Shown here in pieces: positions 1 through 9,377 of a DNA stretch of 64,000 nucleotides (positions are counted from its first letter, which is position 1; the number at the start of each line of letters is the position of its first letter). Source of the stretch: Oscillatoria sp. SIO1A7 (lineage in GTDB: Bacteria; Cyanobacteriota; Cyanobacteriia; Cyanobacteriales; Laspinemataceae); assembly GCA_010672965.1 (NCBI GenBank), contig JAAHFN010000032.1, forward strand, positions 32,101 to 96,100. Direction: 5' to 3'. The position numbers and the translations under genes are program-made. The notes under the pieces were generated by a model that was not told the origin of the DNA, did no database searches, and saw only the letters and a program-made list of their open reading frames with translations.

Positions 1-12
1 ACTTTTTACCTA

Positions 13-145
13 AAGGACTTGCGCAGAAACAAAGTACCAGTCCCTTTGACCGTCACCGTTCGGGCGCTCGCGGGAGTCGTAGGCGTAAGCCTGCCCGGAG
101 GGCATAGCCCAAGAACCAGTACATTATTAACTTGCAAGTCCCTAA
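13..145. repeat. Dispersed palindromic element, family M5 (copy 1)
   Basis: The ends are imperfect inverted repeats: AAGGACTTGCGCAGAAA on the left and a sequence ending CTTGCAAGTCCCT on the right. A second, longer copy lies at 2781-2975 with the same end sequences and the same interior (AAAGTACCAG, CACCGTT, GCCCGGAGGGC, ACATTATTAACTTGCAA). There is no ORF inside, so this is probably a non-autonomous, MITE-like element. The remaining bases to 332 hold no gene. Confidence 0.6.
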
Positions 146-332
146 AGCCCAATGCCTAATTCCCAATTGCCAATATCCATGACTATGTTACTATGAGAGG
201 GCGATTCTAAGGCGAGAAATATGCCCACCTCAAGTTTGTCCATCGGGGCTGCCCCCTTGCTAAATAGCGATTCCGGTCGGCCGAGCCGCCTCTGGGGCGG
301 GTGCAACCAGCATTGAGAGAGAAGAGGGAGTC

Positions 333-2669
333 ATGCAAAAGCTAGTCAAACTATCCCTAGAAGGCCAAATCGACGGGGGCTATAAGGTAGAGCTGGAGAT
401 TAAGAAGGAGGGCAAGGATGGGCGCACCTTGGCTGAGGGAGTTAAGGGAAGCCTAAGCTCCGCCAACCTTATCTACGAAAGGCATCAGCAATGGCAAGAC
501 CTCTATAAGGCGCTGGCGACTGGAGGACCAAGTGTTAGAGCCTTGCAAAAACGCGGCCATAAAATGCCCACCAACATTTCTGTTTCAGCCTGCCAACAAG
601 CGGCCAATAACTTAAAAGCAGGTTTTAATCAATGGCTCAGCGATCCGAATTTCACGGACATTGACCGAACCCTGCTGAGAAATTTGGAACCAGAGGACAA
701 AATTCGCTTTGTAATTAAGACCACGGATTATAAACTGTGGCAGCTACCCTGGTCTGCTTGGAAGTTTTTTGAAGAATATCCCAATGCCGAAGTGGGTTTT
801 AGTCCTTCAGAATTCAAGGGCATTGAAAAGCCTATAGACAATCGCCGCAGAAAGCAGGTCAGAATTATGGCGGTGGGGGGAGATTCAACCGGGATTAATT
901 ATAAGCAAGATCAGGAAAGCTTAAGGAGATTGAGGTCCGTAGGAGCAGAACCGGAAATTCTCAACGATCTGGTACCGAGTAAGTTCCGGGATAACCTTTG
1001 GAACAAAAAATGGGATATCCTATTTTACGCGGGACATAGCGACAGCAAAAAGGATCTGGAGACGGGACAAATACATCTAACCAACTCCGATATCCTAGAG
1101 CCGAAAGAGTTGGAAAACGCCCTGAAAGCGGCCAAAGACAACGGCTTGAAGATATTTATTTTTAACTCCTGTCGGGGTCTGGGCTTGGCGCGGAAGCTGG
1201 TCGCCGATTATGAAATGCCGGTAGTTATTGCCATGCGGGAGCCAGTTCCAGATAAGTTTGCGGCGGAATTTGCCCAGTATTTTTTGATAGAATATGCCTG
1301 GAAAAAGCAGCCCTTATATCTGGCAGTGCGCCAAGCAAGGCAGAGGTTAATCGACGAGTGGCAAGACAAGCTACCCAGTATTGAATGGCTGCCGGTGATT
1401 TGTCAGAATCCGGCAATACGGCCTCCTACTTGGGCAGAATTGCACCGAGAAGTCTCTGTCCGCGAAGTAGGTGTAGCTAGCCTTGCCTGCGCCTCCTTGG
1501 TTTTGCTGGCGCGGTTTTTAGGACTGCTAGAGCCAGTAGAGCTTTGGGCTTTCGATCGCACTATGCAGATGCGACCGAATGAAGGATCGGACCCTCGCAT
1601 CACGGTAGTAGAAATTGATAGAAATTACATAGGCGATAATGACTACCCAATTAAAGACGGGGAGTTGGCACGATTACTTAAGAAGCTGGAACAGTATAAG
1701 CCGCGATTGATGGGTTTGGACATTTATAGAGATAAGAAGAACGAGCCCGGTTATGCTCAACTGTTTGAGTATATGCAGCAGAGCGATCGCCTCGTAGCTG
1801 TGTGCAAAGCTCCAGAATATGACCCTAAAAATCCGACAGATAGTGAAGGTTCTATAGGAATTGCACCCCCTTTAGGCTTACCAAAGGACTTTGTCAGTTT
1901 CAGCGATGTAGTCGCCGATGGAGATGGCCTTATCCGTCGCCACCTCTTGTCTATGCAGCCAGACGAAAGTTCTGTTTGTCAAGCCTCAAGCTCCTTTGGC
2001 TGGTTTTTGGCACTCTATTACTTGTATCTAGAGGGAATAGAGTACGAAAACTCTCCAGAAGGAGACCTACAAGTTAAAGACGCGATCTTTAAGAGGCTAA
2101 AGTCTGATTCAGGACCATACCAAAGGGTTGATGCGGTGGGGTATCAAACAACTCTCAATTACCGTTCCGTACCGTACTTTGAAGATGTTGCCGACAGGGT
2201 TACCATCCAAGAGGTTCTCAACGACGACGTCGATCCGCGTCTGCTAGAAGACAGAATTGTTATAATTGGCATGACTGCAGACAGCGCAACAACGGACATC
2301 TGGTCAACACAGTACCCTACTAGGAAACAGCATCAGGGTAACAAAATACCAGGCGTTTTCATTCAGGCGCATATGGTGAGCCAGATTGTCAGTGCTGTTC
2401 TGGATGGGCGGCCCTTAATATGGTTTTGGCCGCAATTGGGTGAAATACTTTGGATCTTGGGTTGGTCGGTGGCTGGAGGAATATTTGTCTTATTCATCCC
2501 ATCCCCACTCGGTCAAAAGTTAGCCATAGGAACCTCTTTTGGCGTTCTTTACGGGCTCTGCCTACTATCCTTAATAGAAGGCGTTTGGTTGCCTCTGGTG
2601 CCACCAGCATTGGCATTAGTATCTACGAGTGGGGTTCTGGCGGCTTGGACTAAATCAGAGTCCAGCTAA
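333..2669 (+). CDS. CHAT-CHASE2 fusion membrane protein
   Basis: This 778-residue protein joins two domains. The N-terminal ~370 residues form a CHAT (caspase-like) domain with FYAGHS (His235) and FNSCRG (Cys280), the expected His/Cys dyad. From ~380 a first hydrophobic segment (SLACASLVLLARFLGLL) leads into a CHASE2 extracytoplasmic sensor domain (FDRTMQMRP, ITVVEIDRNYI, MGLDIYRD), followed by about three C-terminal membrane helices (residues ~690-770). In known CHASE2 proteins the output is usually a kinase or cyclase; here no such domain follows, so the CHAT domain may be the output (inference). The ATG at 333 has a purine-rich AGAGGGAG just upstream. DUF928 follows on the same strand after a repeat element. 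Substrate and signal cannot be told from sequence. Confidence 0.85.
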   Translation: MQKLVKLSLEGQIDGGYKVELEIKKEGKDGRTLAEGVKGSLSSANLIYERHQQWQDLYKALATGGPSVRALQKRGHKMPTNISVSACQQAANNLKAGFNQWLSDPNFTDIDRTLLRNLEPEDKIRFVIKTTDYKLWQLPWSAWKFFEEYPNAEVGFSPSEFKGIEKPIDNRRRKQVRIMAVGGDSTGINYKQDQESLRRLRSVGAEPEILNDLVPSKFRDNLWNKKWDILFYAGHSDSKKDLETGQIHLTNSDILEPKELENALKAAKDNGLKIFIFNSCRGLGLARKLVADYEMPVVIAMREPVPDKFAAEFAQYFLIEYAWKKQPLYLAVRQARQRLIDEWQDKLPSIEWLPVICQNPAIRPPTWAELHREVSVREVGVASLACASLVLLARFLGLLEPVELWAFDRTMQMRPNEGSDPRITVVEIDRNYIGDNDYPIKDGELARLLKKLEQYKPRLMGLDIYRDKKNEPGYAQLFEYMQQSDRLVAVCKAPEYDPKNPTDSEGSIGIAPPLGLPKDFVSFSDVVADGDGLIRRHLLSMQPDESSVCQASSSFGWFLALYYLYLEGIEYENSPEGDLQVKDAIFKRLKSDSGPYQRVDAVGYQTTLNYRSVPYFEDVADRVTIQEVLNDDVDPRLLEDRIVIIGMTADSATTDIWSTQYPTRKQHQGNKIPGVFIQAHMVSQIVSAVLDGRPLIWFWPQLGEILWILGWSVAGGIFVLFIPSPLGQKLAIGTSFGVLYGLCLLSLIEGVWLPLVPPALALVSTSGVLAAWTKSESS

Positions 2670-2780
2670 GGAATGAAGATTTAATAACCTATCAAAATCG
2701 TCTGAAATGCCTTCGCCGTCAAGACTTGACGGTCTCCAAGTAGAGCATATTGTTGAATCCGAGTTCCTAAAGATGTAGTA

Positions 2781-2975
2781 GGGGATTTGCGCAGAAATAA
2801 AGTACCAGCCTCTAAGCGTTCTTTGGCCTTCACCGTTAGGGCGCTCGCCCTTCGTCAAGCTCAGGACAGGCTACGTCGTAGGCGTTGGCGAAGCCTGCCC
2901 GGAGGGCTTTGGGCATAGCCCAAACGCTGGCTCTGCGAGGATACGAACCGGCACATTATTAACTTGCAACTCCCT
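2781..2975. repeat. Dispersed palindromic element, family M5 (copy 2)
   Basis: Left end GGGGATTTGCGCAGAAATAA, right end CTTGCAACTCCCTAG; the ends are imperfect inverted repeats of each other and match copy 1 at 13-145. The interior carries additional repeated cyanobacterial sequence (GGGCGCTCGCCC, GCCCGGAGGGC). It fills most of the spacer between the CHAT-CHASE2 gene and the DUF928 gene. Confidence 0.6.
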
Positions 2976-3014
2976 AGGTTTAAACTTATAACTGCAAATC
3001 GAAGCGAAATAACG

Positions 3015-3812
3015 ATGAACAAAAGAAACCTTGCATTTATTTTTGCCCTAGCGCTCCTTAGCGCGACGAGCTACCCAACATTATCAGAGGCGCGACCCGA
3101 TCGCCTGGTAAACGCCAGCAGCGAATCGAAGCAATTTAAGCCACCCCCGCCTCCGCCAGGAGGGAGGCCGAGAGGTCGCCGTTTTGGGGCGGCAAGCCGG
3201 CCGGCAGATTCTAGCGCCCAATGCCCCGAGGTGGCGGTTAACCTTGCTGCCCTAGTGCCCGAAATTGGTGTTATAGGCAATACGGTTAAGGAGCGTCCCA
3301 CCTTTTGGTTCTACTTTCCTTACGAGTCTAAGGACGTACATTCTGCAAGGTTTGTACTATTAGACGAGAAAGAGGAATACGTCCAGGAGCCAATCGAGGT
3401 TTCCCTACCGGAAAAGCCGGGAGTAATAGGCATTCGCCTTCCGTCGGACTCTCGCTCCCTGGAGGTTGGCAAGACCTACGATTGGCGGTTAACAGTTTTC
3501 TGTGACTCTGAAGATATGACCGTGCGCGATTCCGTTTATGGTTCGGTACAACGAGTAGCAATAGAGCCCTCACTTCTGGATGCTCTGGAGCAATCTGAAT
3601 CCCAGCACGTTGCCTATGCTGAGAATGGGATTTGGTACGAGGCGATCGGCAATCTGGCCGAACGGCTTTACGCAGATCCGACAAATGCCGATCTCATTGC
3701 CGCTTGGGAAAGGTTATTGGGGGATGTTAAATTGGAGCAGATCGCTAATGTGCGCTACATTGAGTACAGCGTTCCTACTCAAAGAAGCCAAGCCCTAGGA
3801 ATTAGCAGGTAG
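3015..3812 (+). CDS. DUF928 domain protein, secreted
   Basis: This 265-residue protein starts at ATG 3015, giving MNKRNLAFIFALALLSATS and a predicted signal peptide ending near LSEA. An upstream in-frame TTG at 2964 lies inside a repeat element and is unlikely. After a proline-rich stretch (residues ~35-55) comes a DUF928-like domain: LAALVPEIG, ERPTFWFYFPY, FVLLDE, RLPSDSRSLEVGKTYDW. The domain's function is unknown. In cyanobacteria DUF928 genes commonly sit near CHAT and CHASE2 genes and filamentous-haemagglutinin-type genes, and here it follows a CHAT-CHASE2 gene. A periplasmic location is inferred from the signal peptide. A strong terminator follows. Confidence 0.8.
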   Translation: MNKRNLAFIFALALLSATSYPTLSEARPDRLVNASSESKQFKPPPPPPGGRPRGRRFGAASRPADSSAQCPEVAVNLAALVPEIGVIGNTVKERPTFWFYFPYESKDVHSARFVLLDEKEEYVQEPIEVSLPEKPGVIGIRLPSDSRSLEVGKTYDWRLTVFCDSEDMTVRDSVYGSVQRVAIEPSLLDALEQSESQHVAYAENGIWYEAIGNLAERLYADPTNADLIAAWERLLGDVKLEQIANVRYIEYSVPTQRSQALGISR

Positions 3813-3863
3813 AAAGCAGGGCGATCGGGCGTCAACTGGCGCTGACCCTATTTCACCCCAAAC

Positions 3864-3915
3864 AGAAGAGCGGGCCGCAAGGCGTACAATCCTTGCGACC
3901 CGCTCTTCTGTTTTC
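3864..3915 (+). terminator. Rho-independent terminator after the DUF928 gene
   Basis: A long hairpin pairs AGAAGAGCGGG and GCAAGG on the left with CCTTGCG and CCCGCTCTTCT on the right, with a small bulge, followed by GTTTTCCTT. It lies about 50 nt after the DUF928 stop. Confidence 0.8.
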
Positions 3916-4360
3916 CTTAAGTTAAATTAAATTAAATCTATTGCACTATATAATATAGCACTACACAAATAAGTCCAATACCTTCGCCATTTTTGCGTAG
4001 GTTGGGTTTCGTCGATGGCGGACCCAACCTACAAAATAGGGGGGTTTTCCAGATTGGCGAACGTAATATTGTTAGTCAGTTCCTACTTTTGACTTATTAC
4101 CTTGAGACTTTTAACTTGTGCGTAGCGCTATATGAGACAATCTACAAACTCTGATGAGTTAAATCCAAAAAAAAATTGATAAGTTTCCACTCAAATTAAT
4201 GGTCGAAAGTCTCGAAAGTCAGTAATTGTCAGCAGGGCCGGAAATAATTAATAGCATTCGAGCGAGATCGCGCTCGAACGATCTGGTAGGAACTGCCGAG
4301 GCTCCCTCGGGCAGATTCCCGAGCCGGTGCAAAATGCTCGCAAACCGCTGTAGAATCTAC
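3916..4360. other. Gene-free stretch with one small palindrome
   Basis: No credible ORF. A hairpin at 3997-4032 pairs GTAGGTTGGGT with ACCCAACCTAC and belongs to the dispersed GTAGGTTGGGT repeats also seen near 5573 and 24676. Another hairpin lies at 4257-4280 (TTCGAGCG / CGCTCGAA). The right part is the 3' flank of the minus-strand RNA candidate at 4361-4840. Confidence 0.5.
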
Positions 4361-4840
4361 AAAAAGCAAGGAGGTGCTACGCCCAGATCCCTCCCTGGTG
4401 CAAATAGGCTCGTTGGTGCGGAGGTTCGCGATCGCTCCCTATTCGTTGCCCAATAAGGCGCGATCGCAGACCTCCGCAGCAGAAGTCCTGGGATTCTGCG
4501 TCGGGCTACTTCGTCGCCCCCGCTCCCTGACTTCGAGCCTATTTAAAACCAGTGGTAAAAACCTGGGCAATTTCTCCCCAAGGGAGACCCACCCGCTGCC
4601 GCGATCCTCGGAATCGTCAGCGGGACTTTAGGGTGGGCTATCTTCCCACCCGGGCTAGCTGTCGGGGTAGTGCTTTGGATTTGTTGCCCTAAATCCAAAG
4701 CACTACCCCATTGCAGCCGGGGCTTTTTGAGGGAGAAAGTTTTTTGAGTGTAAACACCTCCTTGCTAAGGTTTGCTTTGCTTCGCTTGATCGGGTCGCGG
4801 TTAGCCGTGACCCTTCTTTCTGCCCCCTCTAGGGGTCTTA
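4361..4840 (-). ncRNA. Structured RNA candidate, copy B (~480 nt)
   Basis: A minus-strand transcript is inferred from a promoter at 4847-4875 to a T-run at 4361-4365. Visible helices, read 5' to 3' on the RNA strand, are as follows. CCCC-TAGA-GGGG. GGGTC-A-CGG-CTAA-CCG-C-GACCC. A perfect 19-bp stem at 4664-4709. GGGTGGG-AAGATAG-CCCACCC at 4631-4651. TCTCCC-TTGG-GGAGA. A long-range 11-bp pairing of GCAAGGAGGTG (4755-4765) with CACCTCCTTGC (4366-4376), which ends just before the T-run. A diverged copy with the same order of elements and nearly the same length is at 51410-51880 on the plus strand. ORFs crossing it are not conserved between the copies. I do not recognise the RNA; it does not look like RNase P RNA, tmRNA or 6S RNA. 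Confidence 0.65.
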
Positions 4841-4846
4841 AAAACT

Positions 4847-4875
4847 ATACTAACACGGTTTTCCTCGAAAAACAA
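4847..4875 (-). promoter_or_regulatory. Sigma70-type promoter of RNA candidate copy B
   Basis: On the minus strand: -35 TTGTTT (4870-4875), a 17-nt spacer and -10 TAGTAT (4847-4852), so transcription would begin near 4840. The other RNA copy has TTGAAA-17 nt-TAAGAT at the homologous place, and the spacers also align (TTCGAG and AAAAC conserved). Confidence 0.65.
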
Positions 4876-4920
4876 CCTTTTTTGCAGAAAATTTTTGCAC
4901 CTTCTGCAGGTTCTGCACTT

Positions 4921-6063
4921 GCCGCCTGTCGTATAGCCTAATTGAAATACTACTATATGTTGACATATTGACGACTCTCGTTCTGCAACTGGTGCTAATC
5001 TCTCTAGTCCTGCAGGGCCAAACGCAACCTGTTATGGAAGGTCCAGCCGAAGAGCCCCTGCCCGGACTTGCAAGGGAGCTGCGCGGAATTCAAAGTTCGC
5101 TCATTCAAAATTCAAAATGCCTCAAGAGCCAGAGCGATCGCCTCCGCTTCGCCTTCATGGATTTTCTCTAGTGGCAAGGCGACGGTTAAAGTTGTGGGTT
5201 CGATCCCCCCAACCCCCCGATAAATTGCCGGTTCCCCCCAACCCCCCTTTTTAAGCTTTTTAAGGGGGGCTCCAAGAGAGATGGGGGACTGTGGGAAGGG
5301 TGGGAGGGGTGGGAAGAACCAGAAGAAATTCTTCCCCCTCTCCCCCCTCTCCCCACAGTCCGTAGGCGGCTCCCCAATGAGCGCGGGGGGTTGGGGGATC
5401 GTTCCATGCGCAAAAATGGCGAAGGTATAGCAGTAATATCATGTCGGGTTGAATGCCCCAAAAAAAGTCAAGTCCTGCGTAGGACGGGCGTCCCGCCTGG
5501 GAGCTTCGGCTCTTTAGGACAGGCGGGACGCCCGTCCTACTGGCTTGGCGACGGTTAAAATTGTGGGTAAATGTAGGTTGGGTTGAACGGAGTGTTGGCG
5601 GAGCCAACTCGTGCGAGTAACCCAACTATACCAATCGTTGCGCCCTTGTTTCGTTCCCGGGCCGCTCCCTACAATTTTAAGCTGGACGCCCGTCCTACGG
5701 GAGATTCCAATTTTTTTTGTGGAACAACTACGCGGACTTGATATAAGCAGTCAGCTTTCAGCTTTCAGCTTGAGCGTCAAAGCCTTGCCAATTCAAGATG
5801 TTGGCGTTTTGCAACTGTCAAACACCTTAATCGGTAGTGCTATATTGTCCAAAAAACCGGGTTTCTAAAATATCTCTCCCTACACCCTACACAAGCGGGT
5901 GTGGGGTGTAGGGTGTGGGGAGTAGGGAAACATCTAGCTATTTTACGACTGCTGTCGGGGGCTCGAAAGTCCTACAGGGACGAAGGTTTCCGGATTAAGA
6001 GAGCGCTTCGATCCCCAAATATCACAAATGTGGTGAAAAAGCCCACAAGATAATCACCCTACC
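4921..6063. other. Gene-free repeat-rich stretch
   Basis: No supported gene. It holds several dispersed elements. 5195-5400 is an element with CCCCCCAACCCCCC ends and TTTTTAAGCTTTTTAA, shared with 28108-28275. 5436-5540 is an inverted-repeat element with GTAGGACGGGCGTCCCGCC arms, shared with 14245-14395. 5573-5635 is a palindrome around AACGGAGTGTTGGCG, shared with 27014-27100. 5741-5846 is a family M3 element ending GGTAGTGCTATAT. 5885-5935 and 6055-6080 are GGGTGT-type runs. Confidence 0.6.
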
Positions 6064-6816
6064 CTACACCCTACACCCTATAGGCATGATTATTTCCAAA
6101 TCTAGATCGGAAACCGCTGCAGCGATCGCATCTAGGTCGGCGGTATCGCTAAAGTGGGGCAGAATACCGCAAATGGGCACATTGGTCAAAGACTCAATTA
6201 AATCTCTTGGGGCTAACTCGGCAATCTCTGTCTCGGAAGTAGGCCGAAGACAATTTAGGACAATCCCTTTGAGACGAACTCCTGCCTGACGGGCGAGAGC
6301 CACATTAGCCACCGCTTGACCTATAGCTCCCAATTTCACCGGCACTACAAGCACCGTCGGTATCCGCCAATCCCTCGCCAAATCTGCCACAGTTAGCTCT
6401 GGGGTTATCGGCGAGCCGAGTCCTCCCAGAGCTTCTATTAATATAAAAGACTTTCTTCTTGCCAAAGCCGATAGCCCCTGCCAAGCCTTGCCCAGGTCGA
6501 TATCGAGACCTTCCTTGGCAGCGGCGACTGGGGGAGCCAAAGGGGCTTGGAAATAGAGGGGGGTCGTTTCTTCGGGAGATTGGTCGAGGTCGAACAAGCG
6601 CAAGTATAGGTCGCGATCGCCCATTCCCGACTGAATTGGCTTCATAATTCCCACCTTCAGCCGAGGATAGACCTTAAATAAATAGGCTGCCAAAGCCGTC
6701 GTTAGCGCTGTTTTGCCAGCATCGGTATCCGTTCCGGCAATTAATAAGGCGCTTGAATCTAAAGCGCTTGAATCTAAAGCGCTTGAATTATTGATTATTG
6801 ATTTTTGACCGTTCAT
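6064..6816 (-). CDS. bioD: Dethiobiotin synthetase
   Basis: ATP-dependent dethiobiotin synthetase closes the ureido ring of 7,8-diaminopelargonate with CO2 in biotin synthesis, in the cytoplasm. The P-loop GTDTDAGKT is at residues 28-36, followed by KVGIMKPIQSG, EALGGLGSPI and VPVKLGAIGQAVANVALAR, in the usual order. I place the start at the ATG at 6816 (MNGQKSII). An in-frame TTG at 6852 would abut the kinase stop, and its extra residues look non-native. The N-terminus is about 20 residues longer than usual because of a tandem repeat reading ALDSSALDSSAL (12-15 bp DNA units around AAGCGCTTGAATCT). It lies 36 nt downstream of the kinase gene on the same strand, so co-transcription is likely. 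Confidence 0.9.
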   Translation of the reverse strand: MNGQKSIINNSSALDSSALDSSALLIAGTDTDAGKTALTTALAAYLFKVYPRLKVGIMKPIQSGMGDRDLYLRLFDLDQSPEETTPLYFQAPLAPPVAAAKEGLDIDLGKAWQGLSALARRKSFILIEALGGLGSPITPELTVADLARDWRIPTVLVVPVKLGAIGQAVANVALARQAGVRLKGIVLNCLRPTSETEIAELAPRDLIESLTNVPICGILPHFSDTADLDAIAAAVSDLDLEIIMPIGCRV

Positions 6817-6852
6817 CCAGTTATACTCTCGCAACGAGCGATCGCTCGCCAA

Positions 6853-9033
6853 TTACTTAACGCTTATTTTTATAGTAAAGTCTTCCGAGTAAGGAGCGAC
6901 TACATCAATTTGATAATTGCCGCTCTCCGGCACGCGCTCCTCCCAGATAACCATTCTATCTTCTATCATGTCCCCGTTAGGATAGCGAATATCCAAGCCT
7001 ACGGCACCGGATATGCTCTCCACTCTAAACGTTTCTCCTTTGCGGACATTGATAAAATAGCGTTTCGTGGCCTTGGCGCTAATGCGACCGGACACTTGAA
7101 TTACATTTTCGCCGTAGGGAAAGTACAATTGCTCTTCTTCTACTAAGGGAGCCGGCGGAACCTCCACGGGTTGCGGCGAGGTTATAAATGGAGGGGAACT
7201 ATCTGTTGGGTAACTATCTGTTGGGTAACTATCTGTTGGATAACTATCTGTTGGGTAACTATCTGTTGGATAACTATCTGTTGGATAAGTCGAACGGCTA
7301 TTGCTTGATGGAGGATAACTCGATGGAGGGGAATTCGATGGATTTGATTGCGGGACTCTTGGCGTCGGCCTTGGAGTTGGCGGCAACGGCAACAAAAGGA
7401 CATCTAGCTTGTAGTTATTTTTTGCCAGACCGTATAAAGGGTTTATCTGGATAATGTACTTGCCCCTTGCTGGCAAAACAGCATCCCAGACCTCGACCCA
7501 TTGCGATCGCTCGTCAACCAGCTTTCCATCCGGTCCAGTTATCGTCATCAAAGTGCCATCGCCCCCAATAGCCGCACTCAACTCTTGCCCTGCTTCCCCC
7601 CAAATCTCGTACCTTATTATTTCATTTGTTTTCAGAGTTCCCTCTACCGAGGTTGTCAGCCCCAAGCTTGGTTTTAAAGGTTGATTGTAGGTAATATACT
7701 CCATATCCGCAGGAGAAGGTGGCGGTTCGGGACGCGCCTGCGGTGGCTTTGGCCTCGCGCTGGGAATTGGTTTTGGCGTTGTCGGTATCGGCCTCGGGGC
7801 GGCAGTTGGTTTTGGCGTTGTCGGTGTTAGAGTCGGAGTCGGCATGGGAGTCGGGATGGGAGTCGGCATCCCAACGGCCTCTGGTGGCAATGGCCTTTCT
7901 ATCTGCCCGACTCCAACTTCTGGAGTTTCGGGGACAACCGGCGCTCTTGTCGGGGGAGACTCTGCTGGGGAGACGCTCCCCGAACGCAATCTAGTTACAA
8001 TTGCCCAAGAACTAAAGCTAGTCACTATCATTAGTCCCAAAGTTAGCGCGGCGATCGCTTTTGGATTATCCCATAAACGAGAATAGATATCTCCCGGCGT
8101 TACTGTTACCGAAGGCGCTTCCCATTCTCCCATTAGCCCGGAATTTTCTCCCGCCGCTACCGTTGCTATTTGAGATGCCTTTAGATCTCTCCTGGCCAGA
8201 GCTTCTAGAGCTACTGCTACTTCTCTGGCAGTGGAGTAGCGAGCCCCCGGTCGCAAGCTCAACATCCTATTCAAGACCTTAGTTAAAATCGCACTAGCTC
8301 GCGGCTGCACTAACTTTTCCCAATGCCAAGTCAATTGCTCGTCGTCGAATAATTCCTGGGGTTCTCGACCCGTCAGCAGCACCAGTGCCGTAACCGCTAA
8401 AGCATAGAGATCGCTGCTCGGATAGGCTCGACCAGACTGGATTTGTTCGCTAGGAGCATAGCCTAACTTGCCTACCGTGGTATTGGCCGAATCCGTTTCT
8501 GGGAACTGAAGGCGAGTTGCTAATTCTCTAACTACGCCGAAGTCAATCAGAACTGGCATCCCATCTTGCGATCGCAAAATAATATTATCTGGAGAAATGT
8601 CCCGATGAATAATGTCGTGACTGTGGAGATAATCCAAAACTGGCAACAAGCGATCGATAAGCTGCACCACTTCCATCTCGGATAACTTAGCTCCAGCAGC
8701 TTTGCGCTCTTGCAGCAGCAATCGATAAGTCTTACCGGGCACATAATCTTGAACTAAAAATAATCGCCCATTTTCCTCAAAGATCGCTCTAAATTGGGGA
8801 ATTTGGGGATGCTGAATTTGATAGAGGACTGCTGCTTCTCTTTGGAATAGTTCTCGGGATTTTTGAACCGAATAACTGCTGCCGTTGGGAATAAATTCTT
8901 TTAGGGCACATTTTTCGTTAAACCGTCCTTTATCCTCTGCTAGATAAGTACGGCCAAACCCTCCTTGACCCAAAATACCCAGCAAGCGATAGCGGTTCTG
9001 AAGGACTGTAAAATCTGGAATTGGTGGTTGCAT
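6853..9033 (-). CDS. Ser/Thr protein kinase with C-terminal extracytoplasmic domains
   Basis: This 726-residue Hanks-type kinase has a kinase domain at ~10-280. It shows [13 protein letters not shown] (glycine loop), CALKEF (ATP-binding Lys), [10 protein letters not shown] with H143-D145 (catalytic loop, Ser in place of the common Lys two after Asp) and IDFGVV (DFG). A single membrane helix (~325-345, [19 protein letters not shown]) is followed by a Pro/Thr-rich linker. Two similar ~95-residue beta-rich modules follow ([18 protein letters not shown] and [17 protein letters not shown]), resembling pre-peptidase C-terminal folds. The modules are separated by six PTDSY-type repeats. The C-terminal half is probably outside the cytoplasm and the kinase inside, as in sensor kinases of this class. 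The start is the ATG at 9033. bioD follows closely. Confidence 0.9.
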   Translation of the reverse strand: MQPPIPDFTVLQNRYRLLGILGQGGFGRTYLAEDKGRFNEKCALKEFIPNGSSYSVQKSRELFQREAAVLYQIQHPQIPQFRAIFEENGRLFLVQDYVPGKTYRLLLQERKAAGAKLSEMEVVQLIDRLLPVLDYLHSHDIIHRDISPDNIILRSQDGMPVLIDFGVVRELATRLQFPETDSANTTVGKLGYAPSEQIQSGRAYPSSDLYALAVTALVLLTGREPQELFDDEQLTWHWEKLVQPRASAILTKVLNRMLSLRPGARYSTAREVAVALEALARRDLKASQIATVAAGENSGLMGEWEAPSVTVTPGDIYSRLWDNPKAIAALTLGLMIVTSFSSWAIVTRLRSGSVSPAESPPTRAPVVPETPEVGVGQIERPLPPEAVGMPTPIPTPMPTPTLTPTTPKPTAAPRPIPTTPKPIPSARPKPPQARPEPPPSPADMEYITYNQPLKPSLGLTTSVEGTLKTNEIIRYEIWGEAGQELSAAIGGDGTLMTITGPDGKLVDERSQWVEVWDAVLPARGKYIIQINPLYGLAKNNYKLDVLLLPLPPTPRPTPRVPQSNPSNSPPSSYPPSSNSRSTYPTDSYPTDSYPTDSYPTDSYPTDSYPTDSSPPFITSPQPVEVPPAPLVEEEQLYFPYGENVIQVSGRISAKATKRYFINVRKGETFRVESISGAVGLDIRYPNGDMIEDRMVIWEERVPESGNYQIDVVAPYSEDFTIKISVK
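7201..7290. repeat. 15-bp tandem repeat inside the kinase gene
   Basis: Six near-identical 15-bp units (ATCTGTTGGGTAACT and one-base variants) encode PTDSY repeats in the linker between the two extracytoplasmic modules of the kinase. The unit is a multiple of three, so gain or loss of units keeps the frame. Confidence 0.9.
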
Positions 9034-9171
9034 AACAAACAGAATTCAATATGGGGAATTGGGGAATTGGGAAATTGGGAAGTGGGCATTGGGAATTGGG
9101 CATTGGGCATTGGACATTGGACATTGGGCAAAAAAGCGGGCGAGGGCGGGCGCGATCGGCTGACTGCTTTT
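9034..9171. repeat. GGCATTGGGCATT-type simple repeat upstream of the kinase
   Basis: From about 9045 to 9130 the spacer consists of variants of GGGAATTGGG, GGGCATTGGGCATT and GGACATTGG. The same simple sequence occurs at 15438-15470 and 59760-59800. No gene or clear promoter is seen. Confidence 0.6.
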
Positions 9172-9377
9172 ATAGGACTTATACAAAACGGATACTTTGC
9201 TTTGCGTAATACCATTTCTGTATGAAGATGCAATAAATCCGTTCGGGCAGGCTACGCCAACGACTCTATGCCCCAGAGGGCAGGCTGTCGCCTACGACAG
9301 GCTCAGGACGAGCGCCCGAACGGCGAATAAAGGTCGTTATTTGTTGCAGCTTCATAAAGAATTGGTCTAAGTCCTAT
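9172..9377. repeat. Dispersed palindromic element, family M6 (copy 1)
   Basis: The ends ATAGGACTTA and TAAGTCCTAT are inverted repeats. Inside are ATACCATTTCTGTATGAAGA on the left and AGCTTCATAAAGAATTGGTC on the right, flanking a GTTCGGGC...GCCCGAACGG palindrome. A second copy lies at 11978-12129. MITE-like, no ORF. Confidence 0.6.

Noticed and set aside
4226..4631. 76- and 85-codon ORFs across RNA copy B
   Set aside because: On the opposite strand to the promoter, and without a counterpart in copy A.
5195..5215. tRNA-like GTGGGTTCGATCC sequence (also near 49010, reversed)
   Set aside because: The T-loop-like text lacks a paired T-stem, and no acceptor or anticodon arms are present. It belongs to a dispersed repeat.
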